In this document: positions 1 through 7,481 of the stretch, one piece after another
Numbering within the stretch: position 1 is the first letter of the stretch
How the letters are laid out: every line of letters begins with the position of its first letter
Assembly (NCBI GenBank): GCA_964410665.1
Contig: CAYPIE010000072.1
Span: forward strand, 1-30,021
From: CAYPIE01 sp964410665
GTDB taxonomy: Bacteria; Planctomycetota; Planctomycetia; Gemmatales; Gemmataceae
Reading direction: 5' to 3'
Length of the DNA stretch: 30,021 bases
Made by a program: the position numbers and the translations under genes
The notes under the pieces: model-generated
Told to the model about the DNA's origin: nothing
Database searches by the model: none
What the model saw: only the letters and a program-made list of their open reading frames with translations

Positions 1-1543
1 AGCGTTGGGCGCCGTAGAAGAACAACGACTTCTGCAGCACCTCGGCGTAGTTAAACCGTGGCCCGTTTCCGGGTGGGTTGTCATTGTCCACGATGGTTCC
101 CGCTCCTTGGCCATCGACGATCGCTGCTCCGACAGCGCCGGAGAGGAGCACCAGGAAGCGTTCATTGGATTCATCGCTGGTGTCATCGTTGATGGCGACG
201 TTGATCGTCTTGCTCGTCTCGTTGGCGGCAAAGGTCAGCGTGCCGCTGGTCGGAGTGAAGTCGCCGGTGCCGGCAGTGTCAGCCTGGGTGACAAAGTTCA
301 CCGAGCTGGTGCCCGTGGTCGAGCCGCTGCGGGTTACGGTGAAGGTAGCCTGGCCGGCATCCTCGTTAACGGTCACATTATTGATGCTCAACCCAGGCGT
401 CGCAGGAGGTGGCGGAGGTGGCGGTGGTGGCGGCGGTGGTGCATCATCGTCGTCAAGGATCAAGCCGCGGGCCTGGCCGTCGTTGATGGTGGCGCCATTC
501 TCATTGAACAAGTCGACAGTGAAGCTCTCATCGTTCTCATCGACCGTGTCGCCCTGGACGGCGACATTGATGGTCTTGCGGGTTTCACCAGGGTTGAAGG
601 TGACGGTGCCATTCTTCTGGATGTAGTCACTTGGTGACATAGCACTGTCATTACTGGTACGGAAATCGACTGTCACCGGTACCGTGGTGGCCTGGTCCAG
701 GCTCAGAGTGAAGATGGCCTGGGTGCTGCCGCTGTCTCCCTCGGTGACCGTGGCATCGGCAATCGACAACTCTGGCGTCACTGGCGGGGGTGGTGGTGGA
801 GGCGGCGGGTTGTCGTTGTCGAGCGGCTGGCCGTTGAGGACGAAATTGCTGGGGGTGCCGTTCCCTGAGGCGACAAAGCCGAACTGGACGGTCTGGCCCG
901 GCTGGATCTTGCGGTTGTAGCCCGCATCCTTGACCACCTTGGCCGCGCCCTGCTGGCTGACCAGTTGGCCGTTCCAGACGTTCTGCAGGGTGAACGGGGC
1001 GTCGAAGCCCAGTGTCCAGTTGGTGATCGGCTCGTTCCCGGTATTTTGGATGGCGATCTGGCCGACGAAACCGGAGCCCCAGTCGTTGTTCTTGGTAAAG
1101 CGGACGCTGGCGGCCAGGTTCTCGTTGGCATCGATTCCCCAGCGGAGGTCGAAGTCGGCGGGAGGTTGGGCAGCGCCGCTAGCGACCAGGCCGATGGTAG
1201 TCTGGGCTCCAGGGGCGAGGGAGTCGTTGTAGCTGGCAGCGTTGAGGTGATAGCGGTCGCCGGAGTGCTCAGTAACCTCGGCGTTCCAGATGCTGTTGAT
1301 CTGAAAGCCGGCTTCCATCTCGAGGGTCCAATCTTCCATGGTGCTGGGCTGGTCATTGACGATGGTGATGCTGGCCTGGAAGCCACCGGGCCAGTCGTTG
1401 TCAATGCGGAAGCGGGCCTGAGGGTCGGGATCGAATCCTCCAGAGGGGACGAGGCGATCCTCAAGGTTTTCACAGCGCAACGAACGGCGAATCTTCGGTT
1501 GGAGTTTGAGCTCCCGCCGAGAGTGGGAACGCGACGCAGTCAT
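1..1543 (-). CDS. GH9 cellulase with two CBM2 and two Calx-beta domains, 3' part beyond the window
   Basis: Secreted endoglucanase-type enzyme expected to bind and cut cellulose. Reading minus from ATG 1543-1541, the frame stays open for 514 codons to the window edge. Residues 24-33 carry the planctomycete motif CENLEDRLVP. Two family 2 cellulose-binding modules follow (about 43-140, starting FRIDNDWPGGF, and 141-245, with NNDWGSGFVGQ and NTGNEPITNW). A poly-Pro linker (about 248-255) leads to a Calx-beta domain (about 262-365); a second poly-Pro linker (369-381) leads to another Calx-beta (385-485) ending GTIVDNDNP. From about 496 the sequence FNYAEVLQKSLFFYGAQR matches the first residues of GH9 catalytic domains such as Thermobifida E4. 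The catalytic residues lie outside the window, so activity is inferred. No classical hydrophobic signal peptide is visible; the LEDR motif region takes that place. AGGA lies upstream of the start at moderate spacing. Confidence 0.85.
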   Translation of the reverse strand, partial: MTASRSHSRRELKLQPKIRRSLRCENLEDRLVPSGGFDPDPQARFRIDNDWPGGFQASITIVNDQPSTMEDWTLEMEAGFQINSIWNAEVTEHSGDRYHLNAASYNDSLAPGAQTTIGLVASGAAQPPADFDLRWGIDANENLAASVRFTKNNDWGSGFVGQIAIQNTGNEPITNWTLGFDAPFTLQNVWNGQLVSQQGAAKVVKDAGYNRKIQPGQTVQFGFVASGNGTPSNFVLNGQPLDNDNPPPPPPPPPVTPELSIADATVTEGDSGSTQAIFTLSLDQATTVPVTVDFRTSNDSAMSPSDYIQKNGTVTFNPGETRKTINVAVQGDTVDENDESFTVDLFNENGATINDGQARGLILDDDDAPPPPPPPPPPPPATPGLSINNVTVNEDAGQATFTVTRSGSTTGTSSVNFVTQADTAGTGDFTPTSGTLTFAANETSKTINVAINDDTSDESNERFLVLLSGAVGAAIVDGQGAGTIVDNDNPPGNGPRFNYAEVLQKSLFFYGAQR

Positions 1544-1570
1544 GGATTAACATCCTTAGGTTAGAAGAGT

Positions 1571-1617
1571 GCTTCCAACCAGGAGTGGGGACCATCCCTT
1601 CATGGACTGGTGGAAGC
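1571..1617 (-). promoter_or_regulatory. bulged stem-loop in the cellulase leader
   Basis: On the minus strand GCTTCCACCAG pairs with CTGGTTGGAAGC: 7 plus 4 pairs with one bulged T, around a 24-base loop. It ends 27 bases before the cellulase start codon, so in a leader mRNA it would sit next to the ribosome-binding region. Its role is inferred. Confidence 0.35.
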
Positions 1618-1965
1618 GCAACCGATCCGTGGTTACTTCCAGTCGATTCTCGACGCGAGTCAAGAGCCTGAAGCAACCAAGTCCGCACGGCTGGGCCGTT
1701 TTGGGGACGGGAAAGGACAACCGATGGCGTTGGTGAACGCAGCAATCGGCGAACAGACCACGACGCGTATCAACAACTGCCGAGCAGCGAGTCTGGTCGC
1801 AATGGACAAATCCCAGACGGGATGGCGCTACCCCGTGCTCCAGAGGTTGATGGCTGCGTTCACACGGACGGGAAGTGTTCGGTTGAGGGGGCGGGCACCA
1901 CGACGCGTTCCCATCTTGGGAATCAGGGGCGACGTCGTGGTTATCGCTACCATAGAACCAATTTT

Positions 1966-1983
1966 AGCTTCCGGTCGGAAGCT
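1966..1983 (-). terminator. short hairpin behind the small gene and MFS pair
   Basis: AGCTTCC and GGAAGCT form a perfect 7-pair stem around a 4-base loop, 30 bases past the stop of the small gene. There is no T-run on the minus strand after it, so it may be a transcript-end or processing hairpin rather than a classical terminator. Confidence 0.35.
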
Positions 1984-2013
1984 CGACGAACATTTTCGGT
2001 CAGGATCTTGGTC

Positions 2014-2289
2014 TTACCAGCCCAGCTGTTCACGCAATTCGTCGAGACCGCCTTGTAAGGCGGCCTCGATGGTGTCGTAATGGCGCCCCTGATCGACGCG
2101 TTTGCCGCTGACGGTCAGGGTGATCGCGCACGTATGCTTGCCGGCGGCGGGGACAGCGACCAGTTTATACACCGGCTTACCATTGAGCAGCACCAGGTAG
2201 GTTCGTTCGTTGAGGCCACGCTGCAGGTCCCCCTGGCGGCGCTTGAGCCAGTCGGGCGTGGCCAGGGGAGTCGGTTCCACCTCGGGCAT
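2014..2289 (-). CDS. small conserved-looking hypothetical protein (91 aa)
   Basis: Not assigned to a family. The 91-residue product starts MPEVEPTPLATPDWLKRRQG and contains a beta-rich centre (RTYLVLLNGKPVYKLVAVPAAGKHTCAITLTVSGKRVD) followed by an acidic helix (YDTIEAALQGGLDELREQLGW). It has no signal peptide, membrane segment or metal motif. Balanced composition and the strand-then-helix pattern argue for a real gene. It starts 6 bases after the MFS stop codon on the same strand, so the two are probably co-transcribed. The overlapping plus-strand frames are Arg/Ser-rich and look like shadows. A small cytoplasmic alpha/beta protein is the most that can be said. Confidence 0.6.
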   Translation of the reverse strand: MPEVEPTPLATPDWLKRRQGDLQRGLNERTYLVLLNGKPVYKLVAVPAAGKHTCAITLTVSGKRVDQGRHYDTIEAALQGGLDELREQLGW

Positions 2290-2295
2290 CGAGAA

Positions 2296-3714
2296 TTACT
2301 CCGGGAGCGGCTTGTCTTTGGTTTCCGGGGCAAACAGCAGCGTCACCAGCCCCACCAGATAGATGGATGATACTGCTAACGCGGCGTAGCGGAAGGCCTG
2401 ATCGATCGAGCCGAGCGAACTCAAAAAGGTCAGGTCGGAGAGGCTGGCATCCCGTCGGGACGGATCGTTCGAGAGGAACACCCCTGCCAGCTGGGTCAAC
2501 GCGATGGGGGCGAGCACAGCCAGGTATCGGGCGGAGTTATAACAGAAGGCGGTGCCGGTGCCGCGAAGCCGAGTGGGGAACAGTTCGGGGAAGTAGATGG
2601 CGAAGCCGCCGAAGACCATAAGGATGCAAAAGCCCAGGATGGGGGACATCCATAGGATTTGCGACTTTTCCGTCATAAAGCCAAAGACCATGATGATGGC
2701 GGACAAGCCGAGCAGGTAAGCGACCGCAAAGGCGCCACGGCGGCCAATCTTTGCGGCCATCGAGCCAAAGGCGTAGATGCCGAAGAAGGCACCGAAGTTC
2801 TGGAGTAAGCTGCCCAGGCCGGCGTAGTAATCTTGGGTTTCTTTGGGCTCACTGCCCAAGACGTTGTCACGGATCAACTCTGGCAGAAAGAAACCGATTC
2901 CCCAGAGGGCCATCACCCCCGAGGCGGCCAGAAGTACGCCGATTATGGTGTGCCGTCGCCAGACTGGGTCAGTGAACATCTCGCGCATGTCGCCCATCGA
3001 CTTATCGACCTTGTCTTGCTGGCGGCCTTCTTCGATGGCCTGGCGGTTGCGAAGCCAGATGTCCGGTTCTTTGAGGCGGCGGATGACAAACAAGACCAGG
3101 ATGGCGGGGACCACGCCGACCAGGAACATCAGACGCCATCCCTCAAATCCGCCGAAATCTGATTGAGGCTTAAGCGTCAGTCCGATCACGGCCGCCATCA
3201 TGTTGCCGACGGCGGACAGGGCCTGGAGCAAGCCCAGGGCAAACGGGCGTGCCCGGGCTGGCATCACCTCGGCGACCAGAGTGACTCCCGCTGCGAACTC
3301 CCCGCCGACGCCCATTCCCGTGATAAAGCGGTAGATGGCGAAGTCCCACCAACTCACCGCGACGGCCGATAGCCCGGTGAACATGGAGTAAATAAGGATT
3401 GTCAACAGCATCGTCCGGGCGCGACCGAACCGATCGCTGACGATGCCGAAGACCAACCCTCCGGTGGCCCAGCCAAAGATAAAGATCGAGGTGGCGTAGC
3501 CGGAGTAGTCCTTGATGGTTTCCTCACTGACGCCTTCGCCCAGCAAGGAAGTCAGCGCGGGGGTCCGTGCCAGCACGAATAACTGCTGGTCCATGGTGTC
3601 AAACAGCCAGCCCAACGAAGCCACAATCAAGACAAACCAGTGGTAGCGGTTGAGTTCTTTCCACCAGGGCTGGTTCGTTGGCGACGGAGGAATCACAGGG
3701 TCATCAGTACTCAT
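2296..3714 (-). CDS. MFS transporter, metabolite:H+ symporter type
   Basis: Inner-membrane carrier of the major facilitator superfamily, expected to move a small metabolite (perhaps an organic acid or sugar) with protons. The 472-residue product from ATG 3714 has about 12 hydrophobic segments. The first loop has the MFS signature around SDRFGRARTM, with GWLFDTMDQQLF in helix 1 as in the aromatic-acid/sialate-type symporters, and FPTRLRGTGTAFCYNSAR in the second half. The long cytoplasmic loop (RRLKEPDIWLRNRQAIEEGRQ) is normal for the family. An upstream start at 3798 is possible in the same frame but adds a basic, non-conserved stretch; MSTDDPVIPPSP is the better start, although no Shine-Dalgarno sequence is seen there. 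The substrate cannot be told from sequence alone. Confidence 0.85.
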   Translation of the reverse strand: MSTDDPVIPPSPTNQPWWKELNRYHWFVLIVASLGWLFDTMDQQLFVLARTPALTSLLGEGVSEETIKDYSGYATSIFIFGWATGGLVFGIVSDRFGRARTMLLTILIYSMFTGLSAVAVSWWDFAIYRFITGMGVGGEFAAGVTLVAEVMPARARPFALGLLQALSAVGNMMAAVIGLTLKPQSDFGGFEGWRLMFLVGVVPAILVLFVIRRLKEPDIWLRNRQAIEEGRQQDKVDKSMGDMREMFTDPVWRRHTIIGVLLAASGVMALWGIGFFLPELIRDNVLGSEPKETQDYYAGLGSLLQNFGAFFGIYAFGSMAAKIGRRGAFAVAYLLGLSAIIMVFGFMTEKSQILWMSPILGFCILMVFGGFAIYFPELFPTRLRGTGTAFCYNSARYLAVLAPIALTQLAGVFLSNDPSRRDASLSDLTFLSSLGSIDQAFRYAALAVSSIYLVGLVTLLFAPETKDKPLPE

Positions 3715-3859
3715 GAGCACACCCACGGCAGGGGGGAGGAGGGATCGATGGCTTTGGAAAGCCCAAAGATACCGACTGCTCAGACGGGATGCCACCATTT
3801 ACCGAACAGGTTCTGGGGGGCTACAATGAAGACTTCCGGTGAGTTTGAGGGAAATCGCG

Positions 3860-4678
3860 ATGGGCCAGGATTCGTTTGCCCCTTTAAGGGTGGGTTTTCT
3901 CGGCGCGGGCCAGATGGCCTCGGCGTTAGCCCGCGCCTGGCAACAGTGTGGGCTGCTCGCCCCGGAGAGTCTGGCCGGTGATCCGTTTGACCGGGCACGC
4001 CAGCTGTTTGAGGAGACCACCGGACTGCGTAGCCATCCCGACAACCGTGAAGTCGTGGCTCAAAGCGATATCATTCTCTTGGCCGTGAAGCCGCAAACCA
4101 TGCCGGAGCTGCTGCATGAGGTCGCAAGCGTGGTGGCGGCGGACCAGCTGGTGATCTCGATTGCTGCGGGAGTATCGTTGAGCCGATTAACGGAAGGGTT
4201 GGGCGGCCGGAAGCGGTTGATCCGTGTTATGCCCAATACGCCGTGCCTGGTGGGCGCCTCGGCTTCCGGGTTTGCCTTAGGGTCGCACGCCACCGAGCAA
4301 GACGCCGCGCTGGTTGAGCGTTTGTTTAATACCGTGGGCCGGGCGTTTGCTCTGCCGGAGAGCCTGCTGGATGCGGTCACCGGTCTGAGTGGGTCCGGTC
4401 CAGCGTACGTCTACATGATAATCGAGGCGCTCTCGGACGGGGCGGTGCGGATGGGCTTGCCGCGTGAGGTGGCGACGACGCTGGCGGCGCAGACTCTTTT
4501 AGGGGCCGCACGCATGGTTTTGGAGACCCGCAGCCATACCAGTCAGCTCAAGGATATGGTGACCAGCCCTGGCGGGACCACGATTGCCGGCCTGCATGAA
4601 CTCGAACGCGGGGGCGTCCGGGCGGCGCTGATGAACGCCGTCGAGGCAGCGACGCGGCGGGCCCAGGAGTTGGGCTGA
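3860..4678 (+). CDS. proC: pyrroline-5-carboxylate reductase
   Basis: Last step of proline synthesis: reduces 1-pyrroline-5-carboxylate to L-proline with NAD(P)H in the cytoplasm. The 272-residue product has an N-terminal Rossmann fold (VGFLGAGQMASALARAW, glycine motif at residues 15-20), the AVKPQ loop, VMPNTPCLVGAS, and the C-terminal P5CR signature with SGSGPAYVYMIIEAL and LKDMVTSPGGTTIAGLHELE. This is the normal length for ProC. The frame opens at GTG 3839; ATG 3860 is preferred because GAGGG lies about 8-12 bases before it and the Rossmann strand then starts where expected. It diverges from the MFS gene and is followed 127 bases on by guaA in the same direction. A weak 5-pair hairpin (4700-4713) lies after its stop. 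Confidence 0.93.
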   Translation: MGQDSFAPLRVGFLGAGQMASALARAWQQCGLLAPESLAGDPFDRARQLFEETTGLRSHPDNREVVAQSDIILLAVKPQTMPELLHEVASVVAADQLVISIAAGVSLSRLTEGLGGRKRLIRVMPNTPCLVGASASGFALGSHATEQDAALVERLFNTVGRAFALPESLLDAVTGLSGSGPAYVYMIIEALSDGAVRMGLPREVATTLAAQTLLGAARMVLETRSHTSQLKDMVTSPGGTTIAGLHELERGGVRAALMNAVEAATRRAQELG

Positions 4679-4791
4679 AACCATCCGGAGGGGAGTGTGG
4701 TCGGGCAGCCGACTTCCTTGCAAAAGGTAGAAACAACACTGGCCAAGCACAGGCCAAGGACTGTTCTGGGGCGGTGGTGGGCCCTGGTTTT

Positions 4792-4797
4792 GAGGAG
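4792..4797 (+). promoter_or_regulatory. ribosome-binding site that fixes the GTG start of guaA
   Basis: GAGGAG followed by 8 bases and then GTG 4806. This supports a GTG start for GMP synthase; no ATG lies in a suitable place nearby. Confidence 0.6.
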
Positions 4798-4805
4798 TTT
4801 GTCAC

Positions 4806-6362
4806 GTGAGTGATCATCCGGGTGGGGAACAGATTCTGATCTTTGATTTTGGCTCGCAGTATACCCAACTGATTGCCCGGCGGGTGCGTGATCTGCATGT
4901 GTTTTGCCAGATTGTTCGCCATGATTTGCCTGCGAGCCGGGTTCGCGAACTGGCACCGCGCGGGATGATTCTCTCGGGAGGGCCCAAAAGCGTCTATGAA
5001 GCCGGAGCGCCGCAGTGTGATCCCGCTCTGTTTGACCTGGACTTGCCGATACTGGGGATCTGCTACGGCATGCAGCTCGCCTGTCGCCATCTGGGCGGGG
5101 AGGTCGGTCAAGCGGTGGACCGTGAGTATGGCCGCACCAGCTGTCGGGTGCATGAATCCTTGGGGCTATTTGCGGAAGTGCCTGAGCAAACCAATGTTTG
5201 GATGAGCCATGGCGACCAAGTGGAGAGCGTGCAGGGGGGGGACTTTGTGGCGTTGGCGGCGACCGAGACCTGCCCATTGGCGGCGGTACGGCACCTTGAG
5301 CGGCCGGTGTTTGGCTTGCAGTTTCATCCGGAGGTATCGCATACCGACCATGGTCAGAGGATCCTCGGGAATTTTTTGATGGAGGTGTGTGGCTGTCGTG
5401 GTTTGTGGCGTATGCGTGACTTCATCAGCCACACCGTCGAAGCGATTCGTGCTCAGGTAGGCAGTGATCGGGTCATCTGCGGACTCTCGGGGGGTGTGGA
5501 TTCGTCGGTAACCGCAGCGCTTTTGCTGCGGGCACTTGGACCGCAGGTGTCGTGCATCTTTGTCGATAATGGTCTGTTGCGGTTCGGCGAACGTGACATG
5601 GTACGGCATACCTTTCGGCATACCTTCCAAAGCGATTTGCATGTGGTCGATGCGCGTGTGCGTTTCCTGACCGCCCTTCAGGGGGTGACCGATCCCCAGC
5701 TCAAGCGGAAGTTGATTGGGCAGCATTTTATTGAAGTATTCCGCGAAGAGGCGAGCCGCATTCCGAATGCACGTTTTTTGGCGCAGGGCACGCTTTATCC
5801 GGATGTGATTGAAAGCGGTGGCCAAGGCGACGGTCCCGCGGCGACGATCAAAACGCATCATAACGTAGGCGGGCTTCCGGCGGAGCTGGGCTTTGAACTG
5901 ATTGAGCCGTTGCGGGATCTGTTCAAGGATGAGGTCCGCCGTCTAGGCGGAGAGTTGGGGTTGCCCGAGCAGGTGGTGTGGCGGCATCCGTTTCCGGGTC
6001 CTGGGCTGGCGGTGCGTTGCCTAGGGGAAGTGACGCCCGAGCGGTTGGAGACGGTGCGGCAGGCCGATGCCATCTTTATTGAGGAGCTGCAGGCCAGCGG
6101 CTGGTATCGCAAGACTTCGCAAGCGTTTGCGGTGCTGCTACCAGTGCAGTCGGTCGGGGTGATGGGAGATGGGCGAACGTATGAAAATGTGATTGCATTA
6201 CGGGCGGTGAATTCCGAAGACTTTATGACGGCGGACTGGTCGCGGTTGCCGGAGGATTTACTGGGTCGGGTGGCCACCAAGATCATCAATCGGGTGCCCG
6301 GTGTCAATCGAGTGGTCTATGACATTAGCAGCAAGCCACCGGCGACGATCGAATGGGAATAA
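4806..6362 (+). CDS. guaA: GMP synthase (glutamine-hydrolysing)
   Basis: Converts XMP to GMP using ATP and the ammonia released from glutamine; cytoplasmic, de novo purine pathway. The 518-residue protein has the full two-part layout. The class I amidotransferase domain runs from about 8 to 195 (ILGICYGMQLA with nucleophile Cys86; His174 and Glu176 in LQFHPEVSHT). The ATP-pyrophosphatase domain has the P-loop GLSGGVDSS at 226-234, and the dimerisation domain ends RVVYDISSKPPATIEWE, the usual C-terminus. Length and order match bacterial GuaA. It starts at GTG with a good GAGGAG site. It stands alone, without guaB, after proC. No frameshift or missing catalytic residue is seen. Confidence 0.97.
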   Translation: MSDHPGGEQILIFDFGSQYTQLIARRVRDLHVFCQIVRHDLPASRVRELAPRGMILSGGPKSVYEAGAPQCDPALFDLDLPILGICYGMQLACRHLGGEVGQAVDREYGRTSCRVHESLGLFAEVPEQTNVWMSHGDQVESVQGGDFVALAATETCPLAAVRHLERPVFGLQFHPEVSHTDHGQRILGNFLMEVCGCRGLWRMRDFISHTVEAIRAQVGSDRVICGLSGGVDSSVTAALLLRALGPQVSCIFVDNGLLRFGERDMVRHTFRHTFQSDLHVVDARVRFLTALQGVTDPQLKRKLIGQHFIEVFREEASRIPNARFLAQGTLYPDVIESGGQGDGPAATIKTHHNVGGLPAELGFELIEPLRDLFKDEVRRLGGELGLPEQVVWRHPFPGPGLAVRCLGEVTPERLETVRQADAIFIEELQASGWYRKTSQAFAVLLPVQSVGVMGDGRTYENVIALRAVNSEDFMTADWSRLPEDLLGRVATKIINRVPGVNRVVYDISSKPPATIEWE

Positions 6363-6820
6363 ATCGCAGATGGTACGCATGAGAGAAATGTGAATTTTCA
6401 AGAATCTTGGCAAAGAGCCATTCCGCTCAGTTCAATCATGGTTATAATTGCGATACGCGGCAACCGCCGCGGTGGTGGGTGAACAAGGGTTTGCCCACAG
6501 GATAATCCCACAGGGTGTTGAAGATTGCTCGCTGGCCCGACTCCTTGCTCCTGACGATTTCCCATCTGCCGGAATTCCTGCAAACTCCCGATCCCAAACT
6601 TGATCGCTGGATGTTTGATTCTGTAATTGCGTTGCACATGGATTTCGCCATGGCTTCTGGTGGCTCCAGGTCTGCGACCGTGGCTCGAACGGGCGTGCCG
6701 ACGGTATGTTGACTGGCACCACAAGAGGGCTTGCTCGATTGGGTTGGTTCGCCGCACCCTGGATTGTCCCAAGGTCCACACGGTTTGCACATGCCATTCG
6801 GCAGTGAATCGCAGAGGTTG
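6363..6820. other. 458-base intergenic region, probable long leader of the RRM gene
   Basis: No convincing gene on either strand; the minus-strand frames are short, overlapping and of shadow composition. It holds a TATAAT word near its left end and CCCACAGG twice, 16 bases apart (about 6494 and 6510). If the TATAAT is used, the RRM mRNA would carry a leader of roughly 370 bases. Confidence 0.45.
6443..6448 (+). promoter_or_regulatory. possible -10 box (TATAAT)
   Basis: A perfect TATAAT in a local AT-rich patch (GGTTATAATTGC). The -35 position, 17 bases upstream, is a poor match (ATTCCG), and there is no extended -10 TG in the right place, so this is only a candidate for the RRM gene. Confidence 0.3.
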
Positions 6821-7132
6821 ATGATGCGCAAGAATTTGTACGTGGGGAACCTACCCTACGGTACCACCGACGCCGATTTGCGAACGGCGTTTGAACAGTT
6901 TGGCGAGGTGATCAAGGCCCAGATCATCATGGATCGCGACACCGGCCGTTCGCGTGGCTTTGGCTTCGTGGAAATGGCGAGCGGCGGCGAGGAAGCCATC
7001 GAGGGCATGAACGGTGCAGATTTCCAAGGGCGCAAGCTCACCGTCAATGAGGCCGAACCACGCAAGCCCCGAACTGGCGGCGGCGGCGACCGACCGGGTC
7101 GCGGCGGTTACGGGGCTCCCCGCTCGTACTAA
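6821..7132 (+). CDS. small RRM-type RNA-binding protein
   Basis: A 103-residue single-RRM protein of the kind found in cyanobacteria and planctomycetes, thought to bind mRNA and often linked to cold response. RNP2 is LYVGNL (residues 6-11) and RNP1 is RGFGFVEM (45-52), with the usual aromatic positions intact. The C-terminal tail after residue 83 is Gly/Arg-rich (TGGGGDRPGRGGYG), typical for these proteins. Two ATG codons occur in tandem; AGAGG lies 5 bases before the first, so 6821 is chosen. The frame stays open upstream to 6731, but that part does not resemble an RRM protein. It stands alone with a long untranslated region before it and hairpins after it. Confidence 0.92.
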   Translation: MMRKNLYVGNLPYGTTDADLRTAFEQFGEVIKAQIIMDRDTGRSRGFGFVEMASGGEEAIEGMNGADFQGRKLTVNEAEPRKPRTGGGGDRPGRGGYGAPRSY

Positions 7133-7135
7133 GAC

Positions 7136-7166
7136 CTAGCTGCTAGTCACCTAGCTTGCTGGTCAC
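7136..7166 (+). repeat. imperfect 15/16-base tandem duplication
   Basis: CTAGCTGCTAGTCAC is followed directly by CTAGCTTGCTGGTCAC, three bases after the RRM stop codon. Short slippage-type duplication; no function is evident. Confidence 0.5.
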
Positions 7167-7300
7167 GGACGCCCGCAACTCGATTCCCAACTTGACTCCG
7201 TCTGACGGCCCGTTTCGTCACACGGCGCTCCTGGTGAGATGTTTGACCTCACCCACCCGATCTGTAGAAACATCGCGCATCTCGACAACACGCGCATCGC

Positions 7301-7331
7301 CAACCCGTGACGCCCCGAACGTCACGGGTTG
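7301..7331 (+). terminator. 12-pair hairpin, probable transcript end of the RRM gene
   Basis: CAACCCGTGACG and CGTCACGGGTTG pair perfectly around the 7-base loop CCCCGAA. There is no T-run after it, as is common in GC-rich bacteria, so it could stop transcription weakly or protect the 3' end. It lies 169 bases after the RRM stop and 150 before the FAH start. Confidence 0.5.
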
Positions 7332-7481
7332 CTCTGTAGATGTCCTGCCCACCCTCGATCTGGATCCCCTCCCCAGCCAGCCCATCCAGGAAACTGCCCG
7401 ACCCCAGACTTGCGATTCGGCCCCGGCAGACTAAGCTAGCCCTCATGCCAACCGCGTTCCACGCTTTCTGAGGATTTGCTT

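Larger units (their letters stand above)
1544..2013. other. 470-base intergenic region, no convincing gene
   Basis: Lies between the small hypothetical gene and the cellulase start, both on the minus strand, so it should hold the cellulase promoter and leader. I see an 11-pair bulged stem near the cellulase start, a 7-pair hairpin behind the small gene, and the word CCACGACGCG twice (about 1760 and 1900). Plus-strand reading frames here have no recognisable protein character. No clear -35/-10 pair was found. Confidence 0.5.
7133..7481. other. 349-base intergenic region, 3' region of the RRM gene and leader of the FAH gene
   Basis: No gene seen. It contains an imperfect tandem duplication just after the RRM stop, a 6-pair hairpin (GGTGAG/CTCACC, 7233-7253) and a perfect 12-pair hairpin (7301-7331). 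The FAH ribosome-binding site (GAGG at about 7470) closes the region. Confidence 0.5.

Noticed and set aside
5..1564. Several plus-strand reading frames opposite the cellulase, including one of 210 and one of 199 codons
   Set aside because: They are antisense to a frame that encodes recognisable CBM2, Calx-beta and GH9 sequence; their composition (Gly/Val/Asp-rich) mirrors it.
1610..2080. Plus-strand frame of 156 codons in the gap before the small gene
   Set aside because: It overlaps the better-supported minus-strand small gene, has no family features and no good ribosome-binding site.
6731..6760. GGTTCGCCGCACC resembling part of a tRNA T-arm
   Set aside because: No acceptor stem, anticodon arm or D-arm can be built around it.
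6398..6831. Three overlapping minus-strand frames of about 120-130 codons
   Set aside because: They overlap each other in different frames, lack domain features and sit in what looks like an untranslated leader.
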